DNA from: Bryobacterales bacterium
Lineage (GTDB): Bacteria; Acidobacteriota; Terriglobia; Bryobacterales; Bryobacteraceae
Reading direction: 5' to 3'
NCBI GenBank assembly: GCA_020854055.1
Contig: JADZGD010000039.1
Coordinates: 1 to 64,000, forward strand
DNA: 64,000 nucleotides
Shown: one piece after another, positions 25,553 to 34,016 of the stretch
Numbering within the stretch: position 1 is the stretch's first letter
How the letters are laid out: the number at the start of each line of letters is the position of its first letter
Made by a program: the position numbers and the translations under genes
The notes under the pieces: model-generated
What the model saw: the letters and a program-made list of their open reading frames with translations, nothing else
Told to the model about the DNA's origin: nothing
Databases searched by the model: none

Positions 25553-26560
25553 GTGGCTCATCGCGTAACCCTTATTCCTGGAGATGGCATCGGCCCGGAA
25601 GTGGCCGACGCAACCGTTCGAGTTCTCGACGCGGCCGGCGCCAACGTCGAGTGGGAGCGGGTCGAACTGACTTCGGCAATTATTCAGGCCGCAGGCGAAG
25701 AGCTGCCGCCAACCGTAATCGAGTCCGTCGAAAGGACCCGCGTCGGCCTGAAAGGGCCAGTAACCACGCCGGTTGCCGGCGGCTTTCAAAGCGTGAATGT
25801 CGCGTTACGCCGGCGGCTCGACCTGTTTGCCAACATTCGCCCGATACGGCAGCTTCCCGGATTGAAGACGCGATACCAGGACGTGCACATCGACATGGTG
25901 CTGTTCCGCGAAAACACCGAGGATCTCTATTCAGGCATTGAGCATGAAGTGGTCAAAGACGTCGTCACCAGCCTGAAGGTGATTACGCGCACGGCATCCA
26001 CCCGAATCGCCCGCTATGCGTTTGACTACACCCGCGCGCAGGGCAGAAAGAAAGTGATCGCCGTTCACAAAGCGAACATCATGAAACTGGGTGACGGACT
26101 CTTTCTGAACTGTTGCCGTGAAGTGGCCGCGCAATATCCGGAGATCGAATACAAAGAACTGATCGTGGACAACGCCTCGATGCAGATGGTGATCCGTCCA
26201 CAGCAGTTCGATGTGCTGGTGATGCCCAATTTGTATGGAGACATCGTTTCCGATCTGGCGGCAGGACTGGTGGGCGGCCTCGGCATCGTACCCGGCGCCA
26301 ACATCGGCCAGGATCACGCGGTGTTCGAGGCGGTTCACGGCTCAGCTCCCGACATCGCCGGGAAGAACCTGGCGAACCCAACGGCTCTCATTCTTTCGGC
26401 GGTTTCCATGTTGGAATACCTGGGCGAAAAGCAGACGGCTCAGCGGATTCGCCAGGCGGTGGAGACGGTGTACCGGGAGGGAAAAGCTCTGACGGGGGAC
26501 GTGGGCGGCGGCGCGAAAACAACCGAATTCACCGATGCCGTGATCGGGGCGTTGGGCTGA
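25553..26560 (+). CDS. Isocitrate/isopropylmalate dehydrogenase family, probable NAD-dependent isocitrate dehydrogenase
   Basis: Oxidative decarboxylation of isocitrate to 2-oxoglutarate is the likely role. The 335 residues begin with HRVTLIPGDGIGPEVADA. LDLFANIRPIRQLPG, ENTEDLYSGIEHEV, VHKANIMKLGDG and the nucleotide loop HGSAPDIAGKNLANPTA follow. The ENTEDLY and SGIEHE features favour isocitrate over isopropylmalate dehydrogenase and resemble the small NAD type. The GTG at 25553 is chosen because homology begins directly after it; upstream in-frame codons antisense the GH106 gene. A TACAAT six bases before the GTG raises the possibility of a leaderless message. Confidence 0.85.
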   Translation: MAHRVTLIPGDGIGPEVADATVRVLDAAGANVEWERVELTSAIIQAAGEELPPTVIESVERTRVGLKGPVTTPVAGGFQSVNVALRRRLDLFANIRPIRQLPGLKTRYQDVHIDMVLFRENTEDLYSGIEHEVVKDVVTSLKVITRTASTRIARYAFDYTRAQGRKKVIAVHKANIMKLGDGLFLNCCREVAAQYPEIEYKELIVDNASMQMVIRPQQFDVLVMPNLYGDIVSDLAAGLVGGLGIVPGANIGQDHAVFEAVHGSAPDIAGKNLANPTALILSAVSMLEYLGEKQTAQRIRQAVETVYREGKALTGDVGGGAKTTEFTDAVIGALG

Positions 26561-26563
26561 GAA

Positions 26564-26595
26564 CGGATGGGACCGGCAACCACCGGCCCCGTCCG
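26564..26595. terminator. Hairpin between convergent IDH and GAPDH genes
   Basis: CGGATGGGACCGG (26564-26576) faces CCGGCCCCGTCCG (26583-26595) across a six-base loop. All pairs form except one A-C mismatch and one G-T wobble. It fills most of the 48-bp gap between two converging genes, so it could terminate both. No clear U-run follows on either strand. Confidence 0.5.
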
Positions 26596-26608
26596 GAAAA
26601 CGGCGTAA

Positions 26609-27622
<1,014 letters not shown>

Positions 27623-27712
27623 TTATCTCCTCTTTAGTTTTGTATCAACCCTATATGATAGCAAAGCGGGACGAAGGCGTCTGAAATCAGTGAGAACAGG
27701 CACGATTACCGG

Positions 27713-28264
27713 CTAGCCGCACGGTTCATCGAGCACGCAAACGTCTTTCAGATTTCTGTATTCTTCCAGGTAGTCGAGACCGTAACCGACAACAAATTCA
27801 TCCGGGATCTGAAATCCGACATAGCTCACGTGGACCGGCCGCTGGCGGCGTTCGGGCTTATCGAGCAGGGTGGCGATGCGGATCGACTTGGGGTGCCGCT
27901 GCTCGAGCACGTGCATCAGGTAGGTCAACGTAATGCCGCTGTCAACGATGTCTTCGACAATGAGAACATGCGCTCCTTCGATGGAGACATCCAGATCCTT
28001 GGTCAGTTTCACTTCCCCGGATGAGGCTTTGCCCTTACCGTAGCTGGAGATGCCCATGAAATCGATCTGCATCCGGCAGGGGATGGCGCGCGCAAGATCC
28101 GCCAGAAACATGAAGGAGCCCTTGAGAATCGAGATCATGTGGATGGGACCGTCTCCATAGTCGGCGGCGATCCGCGCGCCCAACTCGGTGATCCGCCGGC
28201 CGATGGCATCGGAACTGATCAGAACACGAAGATTCGGATTTGAGGATGGGGCGGGTTCGGCCAT
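27713..28264 (-). CDS. hpt: Hypoxanthine phosphoribosyltransferase
   Basis: Salvages hypoxanthine and guanine with PRPP. The 183 residues contain ISILKGSFMFLADLAR, MGISSYGKGKASSGEV and the PRPP-binding LIVEDIVDSGITLTYL, then FQIPDEFVVGYGLDY. The ATG at 28264 is preferred; a longer reading adds an Arg/Ser-rich stretch that overlaps the upstream gene. It follows the coiled-coil secreted protein gene by 11 bp on the same strand, so they are probably co-transcribed. Confidence 0.95.
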   Translation of the reverse strand: MAEPAPSSNPNLRVLISSDAIGRRITELGARIAADYGDGPIHMISILKGSFMFLADLARAIPCRMQIDFMGISSYGKGKASSGEVKLTKDLDVSIEGAHVLIVEDIVDSGITLTYLMHVLEQRHPKSIRIATLLDKPERRQRPVHVSYVGFQIPDEFVVGYGLDYLEEYRNLKDVCVLDEPCG

Positions 28265-28275
28265 AAACGGGCTGG

Positions 28276-29109
28276 TCAGTCGGCGGTCTGCAACCTGGGA
28301 CTGGGAAGTCCTATGTGAATGTGCGCCGCCGTGGCTTTGCCGGGAACGGCCCGGCGAAAGGCGAAATAAGGAATGTGATGCTGCTCCAAGTAGGCGCGCA
28401 GCCATCTCCCTTCGGGCTGGTCCGGGTTGAGCGCCACGTCCACACGGCCGCGATGATCGAACCCCAGCGCTTTGTGAATGGCGGTTTCCCCACTGGCGCT
28501 GACCGGAAGAGCACGGGCGAATTTGCCGAGGAAGGCATCGGAGATGGACTTGAGCCCGGCCATCTCAAAAACACCATTGCCGTCAAAACGAACCGCCGCG
28601 CGCCCGCTATCGGCGGCCGGGGTGTCCGCCATGGCGATAGATGCGGATTCCTCCATACGGGCCTGCTCGACGATCTCGGCGAATAATCGGGCTCGCATCC
28701 CGGCCAGGGCGAGCGTTTTCCGCCGCAGGTCGAGTTCGGCCAGTTCTGGCTCGAGCGAAGCCGGCGCGGCGACGCCAGCCGCCACCAGCGACCGCGCCCG
28801 TTCGAGACGGTGCTTCTGGCGGTCGACACGGCGTTCGGCGGCATCCAGCATGTTCCGGCTCTGTTCGCCGGAGAGATCCTGAGCGCTCACCCGGCCAAAG
28901 AGCGTGGCCCCCAGCACGGCATCATCCCGGGCATCGTCGAGTGCGGCTTCAGCAGACTCCAACCGCGAGTGAGAGGCCGCCCCGGCAGCAACCAGGGACT
29001 GGATCCGGTCAACTTCTTTGTGTGCGGTCTCGACAGCCGGGATTTCAGCGGCGGAAAGCGTGGCCAGCAAAACCATCGCGGCACCAAGCGCTCCAAAATC
29101 CGCACGCAT
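28276..29109 (-). CDS. Secreted coiled-coil protein with a His/Asp-rich C-terminal domain
   Basis: A 277-residue protein I cannot name. A signal peptide (about 1-21) is followed by helical heptad-like sequence (about 25-155) containing two similar stretches: RIQSLVAAGAASHSRLESAEAALDDA and RARSLVAAGVAAPASLEPELAELDLR. The C-terminal third has GFDHRGRVDVALNP (His219, Asp224) and, 40 residues later, HIHIG (His263, His265). This spacing recalls zinc ligands of M15-type D,D-peptidases, but the canonical motif is not exact. A GAAGGA ribosome site precedes the ATG. It is co-oriented with hpt. Confidence 0.6.
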   Translation of the reverse strand: MRADFGALGAAMVLLATLSAAEIPAVETAHKEVDRIQSLVAAGAASHSRLESAEAALDDARDDAVLGATLFGRVSAQDLSGEQSRNMLDAAERRVDRQKHRLERARSLVAAGVAAPASLEPELAELDLRRKTLALAGMRARLFAEIVEQARMEESASIAMADTPAADSGRAAVRFDGNGVFEMAGLKSISDAFLGKFARALPVSASGETAIHKALGFDHRGRVDVALNPDQPEGRWLRAYLEQHHIPYFAFRRAVPGKATAAHIHIGLPSPRLQTAD

Positions 29110-29168
29110 TGTCCTTCATTGTAGTACGATACGGATCAGAGAGGAGTAGACGTCCGGTCATCCAAGAA

Positions 29169-29582
29169 GTGGATTCAGAACCCGTCTCCAACGAACAATT
29201 CGCGCAATTTGAGGAAGATACGCCAAACTGGCTAGTTGCCGTCCGGGCCGCTGAATCGAGAAAGGCATCCGACATCCGGATTCTCGACGTGCGTGAAGTC
29301 ACGTCGTTTGCCGATTACTTCCTGATCTGCTCGGGGTCGAACATCCGCCAGATCCAAGCGATCTGTGACGCCATCCAACAGCAGTTGAAGGCCCACGGCG
29401 ACCGTCCCATCAGCGTGGAAGGCTACCAGGCGGCCGAGTGGATTCTGGCTGATTACGGCGATCTGCTGGTCCACATCTTCTCGGACAAAGCTCGCCAGTT
29501 TTACGATCTGGAACGCCTGTGGAGACACGCGCGAAGCATCGCCATCCCTCCGGCGGCCGAGTCTCCGGCGGCGAGCGCTTAG
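29169..29582 (+). CDS. rsfS: Ribosome silencing factor RsfS
   Basis: Binds uL14 on the 50S subunit and blocks subunit joining when nutrients are short. The 137 residues contain the family core KASDIRILDVREVTSFADYF, LICSGSNIRQIQAICDAI, and EGYQAAEWILADYGDLLVHIFSD. GTG at 29169 is the only usual start before the conserved core, because no ATG or TTG lies in frame nearby. Its ribosome site is weak. The usual partner genes nadD and rlmH are not adjacent. Confidence 0.93.
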   Translation: MDSEPVSNEQFAQFEEDTPNWLVAVRAAESRKASDIRILDVREVTSFADYFLICSGSNIRQIQAICDAIQQQLKAHGDRPISVEGYQAAEWILADYGDLLVHIFSDKARQFYDLERLWRHARSIAIPPAAESPAASA

Positions 29583-29714
29583 ATTTCTCACCAAAATCAC
29601 GGTCAAGGTGCAAAGTTTGCGCATACATTTGCCGATCTAAGACCAGTGTCATCGAGTATTTTCGCGGCGCGGAAGCAGCGGCGCAGGGCTGCGGTGGCGG
29701 AGTGGAGTTCGGCG

Positions 29715-30014
29715 ATGCTAAAAAAAACCAGGCGTCATGATCGGGAGCCGTTTCAAGAGCGTGTTACGCTCACCTGGGCGGGTTCGGACGGGAATGGGCG
29801 AATCATGCAGGGAACCGGTGTGACCATTTCCCGATCGGGTTTCTCCATCAAGGTCCCCGAACAACTGCAACTGCAATCCTATGTTTCGTTTCGAACCAGA
29901 GACGGCCGCCTTTCCGGATCCGGTTCGGTCCGCCACTGTGTTCGTTCCGGCGTGGAATATCTGGTTGGAATCGAGTTCAGCGGCGGACTCGAATGGCGCT
30001 CCGGTACCAAGTAA
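29715..30014 (+). CDS. PilZ domain protein
   Basis: Small single-domain protein of 99 residues. It has the PilZ layout: an Arg-rich RRHDREPFQERVTL near the start, a TISRSGFSIKVPE loop in the position of D/NxSxxG, and a barrel ending LVGIEFSGG. PilZ domains commonly bind cyclic di-GMP through the RxxxR and [D/N]xSxxG motifs. Here Arg residues are in place, but the loop starts with Thr-Ile-Ser rather than Asp/Asn, so binding is uncertain. A GGAG site lies upstream of the ATG at 29715. Confidence 0.75.
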   Translation: MLKKTRRHDREPFQERVTLTWAGSDGNGRIMQGTGVTISRSGFSIKVPEQLQLQSYVSFRTRDGRLSGSGSVRHCVRSGVEYLVGIEFSGGLEWRSGTK

Positions 30015-30062
30015 CGCTCCCTGCCCGCGCCTGTCCTGCTTTGTCGCTATCCTGGTTAAAGA

Positions 30063-30647
30063 ATGCTTCGCCGGATCTGTGTTTTCTGCGGTTCTAACGG
30101 CGGCGTCCGCCCGGTATACGAAGAGGCGGCCCGCGGTCTGGGTCAGCTGCTGGCGGAACGGCGGATCGGAATCGTCTATGGTGGGGCCAAGGTCGGGTTG
30201 ATGGGCCTGGTCGCCGATGCCGCACTGGCCGCGGGCGGCGAGGTAACCGGCATCATTCCCCGCATGTTGGTGGAGCGGGAAATTGCCCATCCCGGGCTGA
30301 CCTCGCTGGAGGTCGTGGAAACGATGACCGAGCGCAAACTGAGGATGGCCGACCTGGCCGACGGCTTCATTTCCCTGCCCGGCGCTCTGGGCACGCTGGA
30401 TGAACTGTTCGAAGTAGCCACCTGGGCACAACTGGGCTTACAGCCAAAGCCGAACGGGCTGCTCAACATCGCCGGCTACTACGATGCGCTGCTGGAGTTT
30501 CTGGACCACGCCGCCGGCGAACACTTTCTGCGCCCGCAACACCGTAAGCTGATCCTGGCCTCTCCGGACGCGGGCCAATTGCTGGCGCAGATGGAATCCT
30601 TCCGCATGCCGGCCGAAAGCGAGTGGTTCTCCTACTCGCGGCCTTGA
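30063..30647 (+). CDS. LOG-family (TIGR00730) protein, possible cytokinin riboside 5'-monophosphate phosphoribohydrolase
   Basis: Rossmann-like protein of 194 residues. It begins [22 protein letters not shown], followed by [13 protein letters not shown] and [16 protein letters not shown], all LOG signatures. The canonical PGGxGTxxE motif appears as PGALGTLDE (residues 106-114), with Ala in place of the second Gly. The catalytic Glu and Arg are retained. LOG enzymes release free base from nucleoside monophosphates; bacterial substrates vary. It is close behind the PilZ gene but separated by 48 bp. Confidence 0.88.
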   Translation: MLRRICVFCGSNGGVRPVYEEAARGLGQLLAERRIGIVYGGAKVGLMGLVADAALAAGGEVTGIIPRMLVEREIAHPGLTSLEVVETMTERKLRMADLADGFISLPGALGTLDELFEVATWAQLGLQPKPNGLLNIAGYYDALLEFLDHAAGEHFLRPQHRKLILASPDAGQLLAQMESFRMPAESEWFSYSRP

Positions 30648-30673
30648 GACGCTACAATTCGATCGAGGCAATC

Positions 30674-31315
30674 ATGCGAGCCCTGATCCTGGCGCTGGCT
30701 GCGGCGTCTGCCCTGGCCCAAACGCCAGCCGTTCCCAAAACGCCCGTCGAAGCGCCGCTGTTTTTCCGCGAGGACTGGAAGGAGACGCCGCCTGAAACAC
30801 CGGTCACCCAGGCCCATGTCGCCAATCCCAACCTGGTGCTGGCGGTGTACGGTCCGGGCAAGGCGGGGGTAAAAAAGAGCCATCACGATTACAAGCCCGG
30901 CGACCCCTGGTACGTCTGGTCCGGCACCGCAAACGGCAACTGGGCGGTAACACTCCGCGACCGGCGCGGTCCGGTGGACCTGACAGGTCCAGCCAAGATT
31001 CGATGGCGCACTGAACAGGCCGGTTTCCGCCTGCTGCGCGTCGTCCTGAAACTCAGAGACGGCGTCTGGGTGGTCAGCGACCAGTACGACGGCCCCTCCA
31101 GCCTCTGGCGCGAGCATGAGTTTACGGTGGCCGACCTCAGGTGGCGCAGGCTGAACATCGGCACGATTACCGAAGGAGCCTGGGTGCGGAATCCGGACCT
31201 GGCCGGCATCAGCGAGGTCGGCTTTACCGACCTGATGGCCGGCGGACAAAGCGACGCCTGTTCCCGGCTGGATTGGATCGAAGTTTACGGCTTCGCCTCG
31301 CGCTCCATCAGGTGA
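30674..31315 (+). CDS. Secreted hypothetical protein, beta-rich
   Basis: A 213-residue exported protein with signal peptide (MRALILALAAASALAQ). I do not recognise the family. The mature part alternates short hydrophobic strands, with many Trp and Gly residues: REDWKETP, WYVWSGTANGNWAVTLRD, KIRWRTEQAGFRLLRVVL, RLDWIEVYGFA. This resembles a lectin-like or jelly-roll beta-sandwich seen in glycan-binding secreted proteins. Its last 8 bases overlap the end of the converging PPK2 gene. Confidence 0.6.
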   Translation: MRALILALAAASALAQTPAVPKTPVEAPLFFREDWKETPPETPVTQAHVANPNLVLAVYGPGKAGVKKSHHDYKPGDPWYVWSGTANGNWAVTLRDRRGPVDLTGPAKIRWRTEQAGFRLLRVVLKLRDGVWVVSDQYDGPSSLWREHEFTVADLRWRRLNIGTITEGAWVRNPDLAGISEVGFTDLMAGGQSDACSRLDWIEVYGFASRSIR

Positions 31316-32117
31316 TTTTGACGGCGGAAAGATCCGTCGCCGGTTTCGGAAATTCCAACTTCATCCGCTCCAGCACGCCGGCAATGACGTCCGATACCGC
31401 CAGATTGCGGAACCACTTGCGATTGGCGGGGATCACGTACCAGGGCGCATATTGCGTGCTGCACTTTTCCAGCATCTCATCGTAGGCGTCCAGATAGGCA
31501 TCCCAGTAGTCACGTTCCCTGCTGTCGGCGGCGGAGAATTTCCAGTTCTTCGACGGGTCGTCCAGCCGCTCCTCAAAGCGTTTGGCCTGTTCCTCTTTGC
31601 TGATGTAGAGCAGAAACTTGAGGATCGTGACCCCGCACTCGCTCAAACTACGCTCAAACTCGTTGATCTGGCGGTAGCGTTTTGACCAGACGGACTTAGG
31701 CGCCAGATTGTGCACCCGCACTACCAGCACATCCTCATAATGGGAGCGGTTGAAGATGCCGATGGAGCCCCATTCCGGGCAGGCGCGATGAATGCGCCAA
31801 AGGTAGTCGTGCCGCCGCTCCTCACCCTCGGGGACTTTGAATGAGGTGACGCGCACGCCCTGCGGGTTCAGGCCGGTCATCACATGCCGGATGGTGCCAT
31901 CCTTGCCGGCGGCGTCAATACCTTGCAGAACCACCAGTACGGCTCGCCGGGCTTCGGCATACAACCGGTACTGCAACTCGGAAAGCCGTTCGATGTTCCG
32001 TTCCAGTTTGCGCGCGGCTGCCGCCTTCTGCACTCCGAACGTGCGGTCTGCATCCAGTTTTCCCAGTTTGAACTTGGAACCGGGAGCCACAATGAGTTTC
32101 TCCGCAAGCGTTGCCAT
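31308..32117 (-). CDS. Polyphosphate kinase 2 family protein
   Basis: Transfers phosphate between polyphosphate and nucleotides. The 269 residues contain the Walker A-like GIDAAGKDGTIRHVM, the lid RRHDYLWRIHRACP, and FNRSHYEDVLVVRVH. The last matches the signature I associate with PPK2 class III, which can use AMP as well as ADP. The class assignment is tentative. A C-terminal helix region (DYWDAYLDAYDEMLEK) completes the typical one-domain form. Tail-to-tail overlap of 8 bp with the secreted hypothetical gene; head-to-head with the DUF4091 gene. Confidence 0.92.
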   Translation of the reverse strand: MATLAEKLIVAPGSKFKLGKLDADRTFGVQKAAAARKLERNIERLSELQYRLYAEARRAVLVVLQGIDAAGKDGTIRHVMTGLNPQGVRVTSFKVPEGEERRHDYLWRIHRACPEWGSIGIFNRSHYEDVLVVRVHNLAPKSVWSKRYRQINEFERSLSECGVTILKFLLYISKEEQAKRFEERLDDPSKNWKFSAADSRERDYWDAYLDAYDEMLEKCSTQYAPWYVIPANRKWFRNLAVSDVIAGVLERMKLEFPKPATDLSAVKIT

Positions 32118-32165
32118 TGAGCGCCATTCTAACCCGCCCGGACGGTTATTGGTAGACTTCCCGGC

Positions 32166-34013
32166 ATGGCAAACCGGTTATCGGTTCTTGTTCTCTTCCT
32201 GTTTCCGGCTTACTGCGGTGCGGCCGCTCCACCCCCAATCTGGGCTATTGGTGAGGGCTTTCGCATCGATCCGGAGAGCGGCCTCGCCCGCGAGCAACAG
32301 CGCCTGGATGGTAATCCGTTGCCGGTTGCGTTCGACTATGCGCGCCGCAACCTGGCTTGGGACGCCACAACGCGGCGCATTTCGATCCATGCCGCGCGCA
32401 ACGAAGTGGTTGCCTACCAGCTTCAGTTGCGCGGTCCGGCAACCGGCGTGACCATCACTCACAGCGACCTCGCGGGACCAGGGCGCATTCGCTCCTCCAC
32501 GGATATTGACGTTTTCAAACAGTGGTACCTCAACGTCACGGTCAATTCTTCGAACCGGGATTCAACTACCGCCGGCTACAACCTCGGCAAGGGCTGGTAT
32601 GCAGACGCGTTGATTCCGGTGAATTCCGCCGGCGGCTTCGGCCAGCCCTTTGACATCCCCGACCGGCAGAATTCCATCCCAGGGCAACAATGGCAGGGCA
32701 TCTGGGTGGATGTCTACGTGGCCCGGGATGCGCCGGCAGGGCTTTACAAAGGAACCGTCACCGTGGCCTGGAAGGGAAGCGGCCACCAGGTACTGCCGGT
32801 AGAGCTTACCGTTCATCCGGCCGTGCTGGCGGACGACTACGCCGTCGAAGCCGCGCTCAATAATTACGCCGGCATCGGCCGCAAAGGCTCCGCGATGCGC
32901 CTGGCCTACTACCAGATGGCGCGCCGGCACCGCCTGGCGATACACGAGCACTACATCGCTCCGCGACTGGAGAACGGCGAAGCGGACTGGAAGGACTACG
33001 ATCGCGAGATGGGCAAGTACTTCACCGGCGCAGCCTTCACCGCGCGCTATGGCTATCGTGGTCCGGGCGAAGGCAAGCCGTTGGCTTGGGCCTACCTTCC
33101 CTTCGAGATCTTGAAGATGCACGCCTGGCCTCTGGCTGGAACCGAAGTCCACACACCGGGGTATGACTCGGCTGTCCGGCGCCTGCTCGGGAACTTTGCC
33201 GCCCATTTTGAGACGAACGGCTGGACGAAGACGAGGCTGATGTTCTTCATCAACGGCCTGGACGAGCCCACCACCACAAGGGCGCTGGATAACATCCGTT
33301 ACTTCGGCGGCCTGGCGCGTTCCGTGAATGCTCCCCGCGTTTACTATCGCAGCGACGTCAACCACCTGCACGATATTCAAAAGATCATTCCCGGCTGGAC
33401 CGAGCAGCGTATGCTCGACAAACTGGCGCCGGTGGTGAACCTGTGGTGCGCGGTGGCTGATTTTGAGCGTACTGACTTCTCCGTGCTGCTCAGCCTCAGG
33501 AAGCGCGATCCGAACCAGGTGATCTGGTTCTATCAGAATCGTGAACCATCGGTAGGCGGCTACACGTTGGACGACGAGACCATCGGACTGGCTACCTGGC
33601 CGGTGATTGCCTGGAAGTACCGGATAGACGGCGCCGTACTCTGGGAGTGCTGCTTCGCCGGGCCGTCGAAAAATCTCTGGGTAGATCCCAACAACACGGT
33701 GGACGCCGCTCGTGGCGTCACACACAACCTGGCTGGACAGGTGATTTATCCGGCCTTCCCCGGCCGTCAGGGCATCACCGAACCGGTAGCGGGCATCCGG
33801 CTGAAGAGCTTCCGCCGTGGCGCCCAGGATGCCGAATATCTGCGCCTGCTGGCACTCTCGGCAGGCCGCCAGGCGGCGCTGGCGCGGCTCGGCCAGGTGC
33901 TTGGTAACGCGCTTCACCGGCCTGGACGGCCCTATGGAGCGGCCGGAGACTGGTCCCACAACCCGGAAGACTGGAACCGCTGGCGCCTGGAGCTTCTCAA
34001 ATCCCTCCGTTGA
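32166..34013 (+). CDS. Secreted DUF4091 / glycoside hydrolase-like protein
   Basis: Exported protein of 615 residues. A signal peptide (LSVLVLFLFPAYCGAAAPP) is followed by a beta-sandwich domain (about 40-220, ARNEVVAYQLQLRG) and a TIM-barrel-like region. A C-terminal segment, RDPNQVIWFYQNREPSVGGY then WKYRIDGAVLWECC and RRGAQDAEYLRLLAL, matches the DUF4091 pattern. Such proteins are presumed glycan hydrolases in Bacteroidetes and Acidobacteria, without proven chemistry that I know of. It ends three bases from the M13 peptidase stop on the other strand. Confidence 0.82.
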   Translation: MANRLSVLVLFLFPAYCGAAAPPPIWAIGEGFRIDPESGLAREQQRLDGNPLPVAFDYARRNLAWDATTRRISIHAARNEVVAYQLQLRGPATGVTITHSDLAGPGRIRSSTDIDVFKQWYLNVTVNSSNRDSTTAGYNLGKGWYADALIPVNSAGGFGQPFDIPDRQNSIPGQQWQGIWVDVYVARDAPAGLYKGTVTVAWKGSGHQVLPVELTVHPAVLADDYAVEAALNNYAGIGRKGSAMRLAYYQMARRHRLAIHEHYIAPRLENGEADWKDYDREMGKYFTGAAFTARYGYRGPGEGKPLAWAYLPFEILKMHAWPLAGTEVHTPGYDSAVRRLLGNFAAHFETNGWTKTRLMFFINGLDEPTTTRALDNIRYFGGLARSVNAPRVYYRSDVNHLHDIQKIIPGWTEQRMLDKLAPVVNLWCAVADFERTDFSVLLSLRKRDPNQVIWFYQNREPSVGGYTLDDETIGLATWPVIAWKYRIDGAVLWECCFAGPSKNLWVDPNNTVDAARGVTHNLAGQVIYPAFPGRQGITEPVAGIRLKSFRRGAQDAEYLRLLALSAGRQAALARLGQVLGNALHRPGRPYGAAGDWSHNPEDWNRWRLELLKSLR

Positions 34014-34016
34014 GCC

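Noticed and set aside
32562-33959. 465-residue minus-strand frame opposite the DUF4091 gene
   Set aside because: Antisense shadow; rich in His/Arg/Gln without any family pattern.
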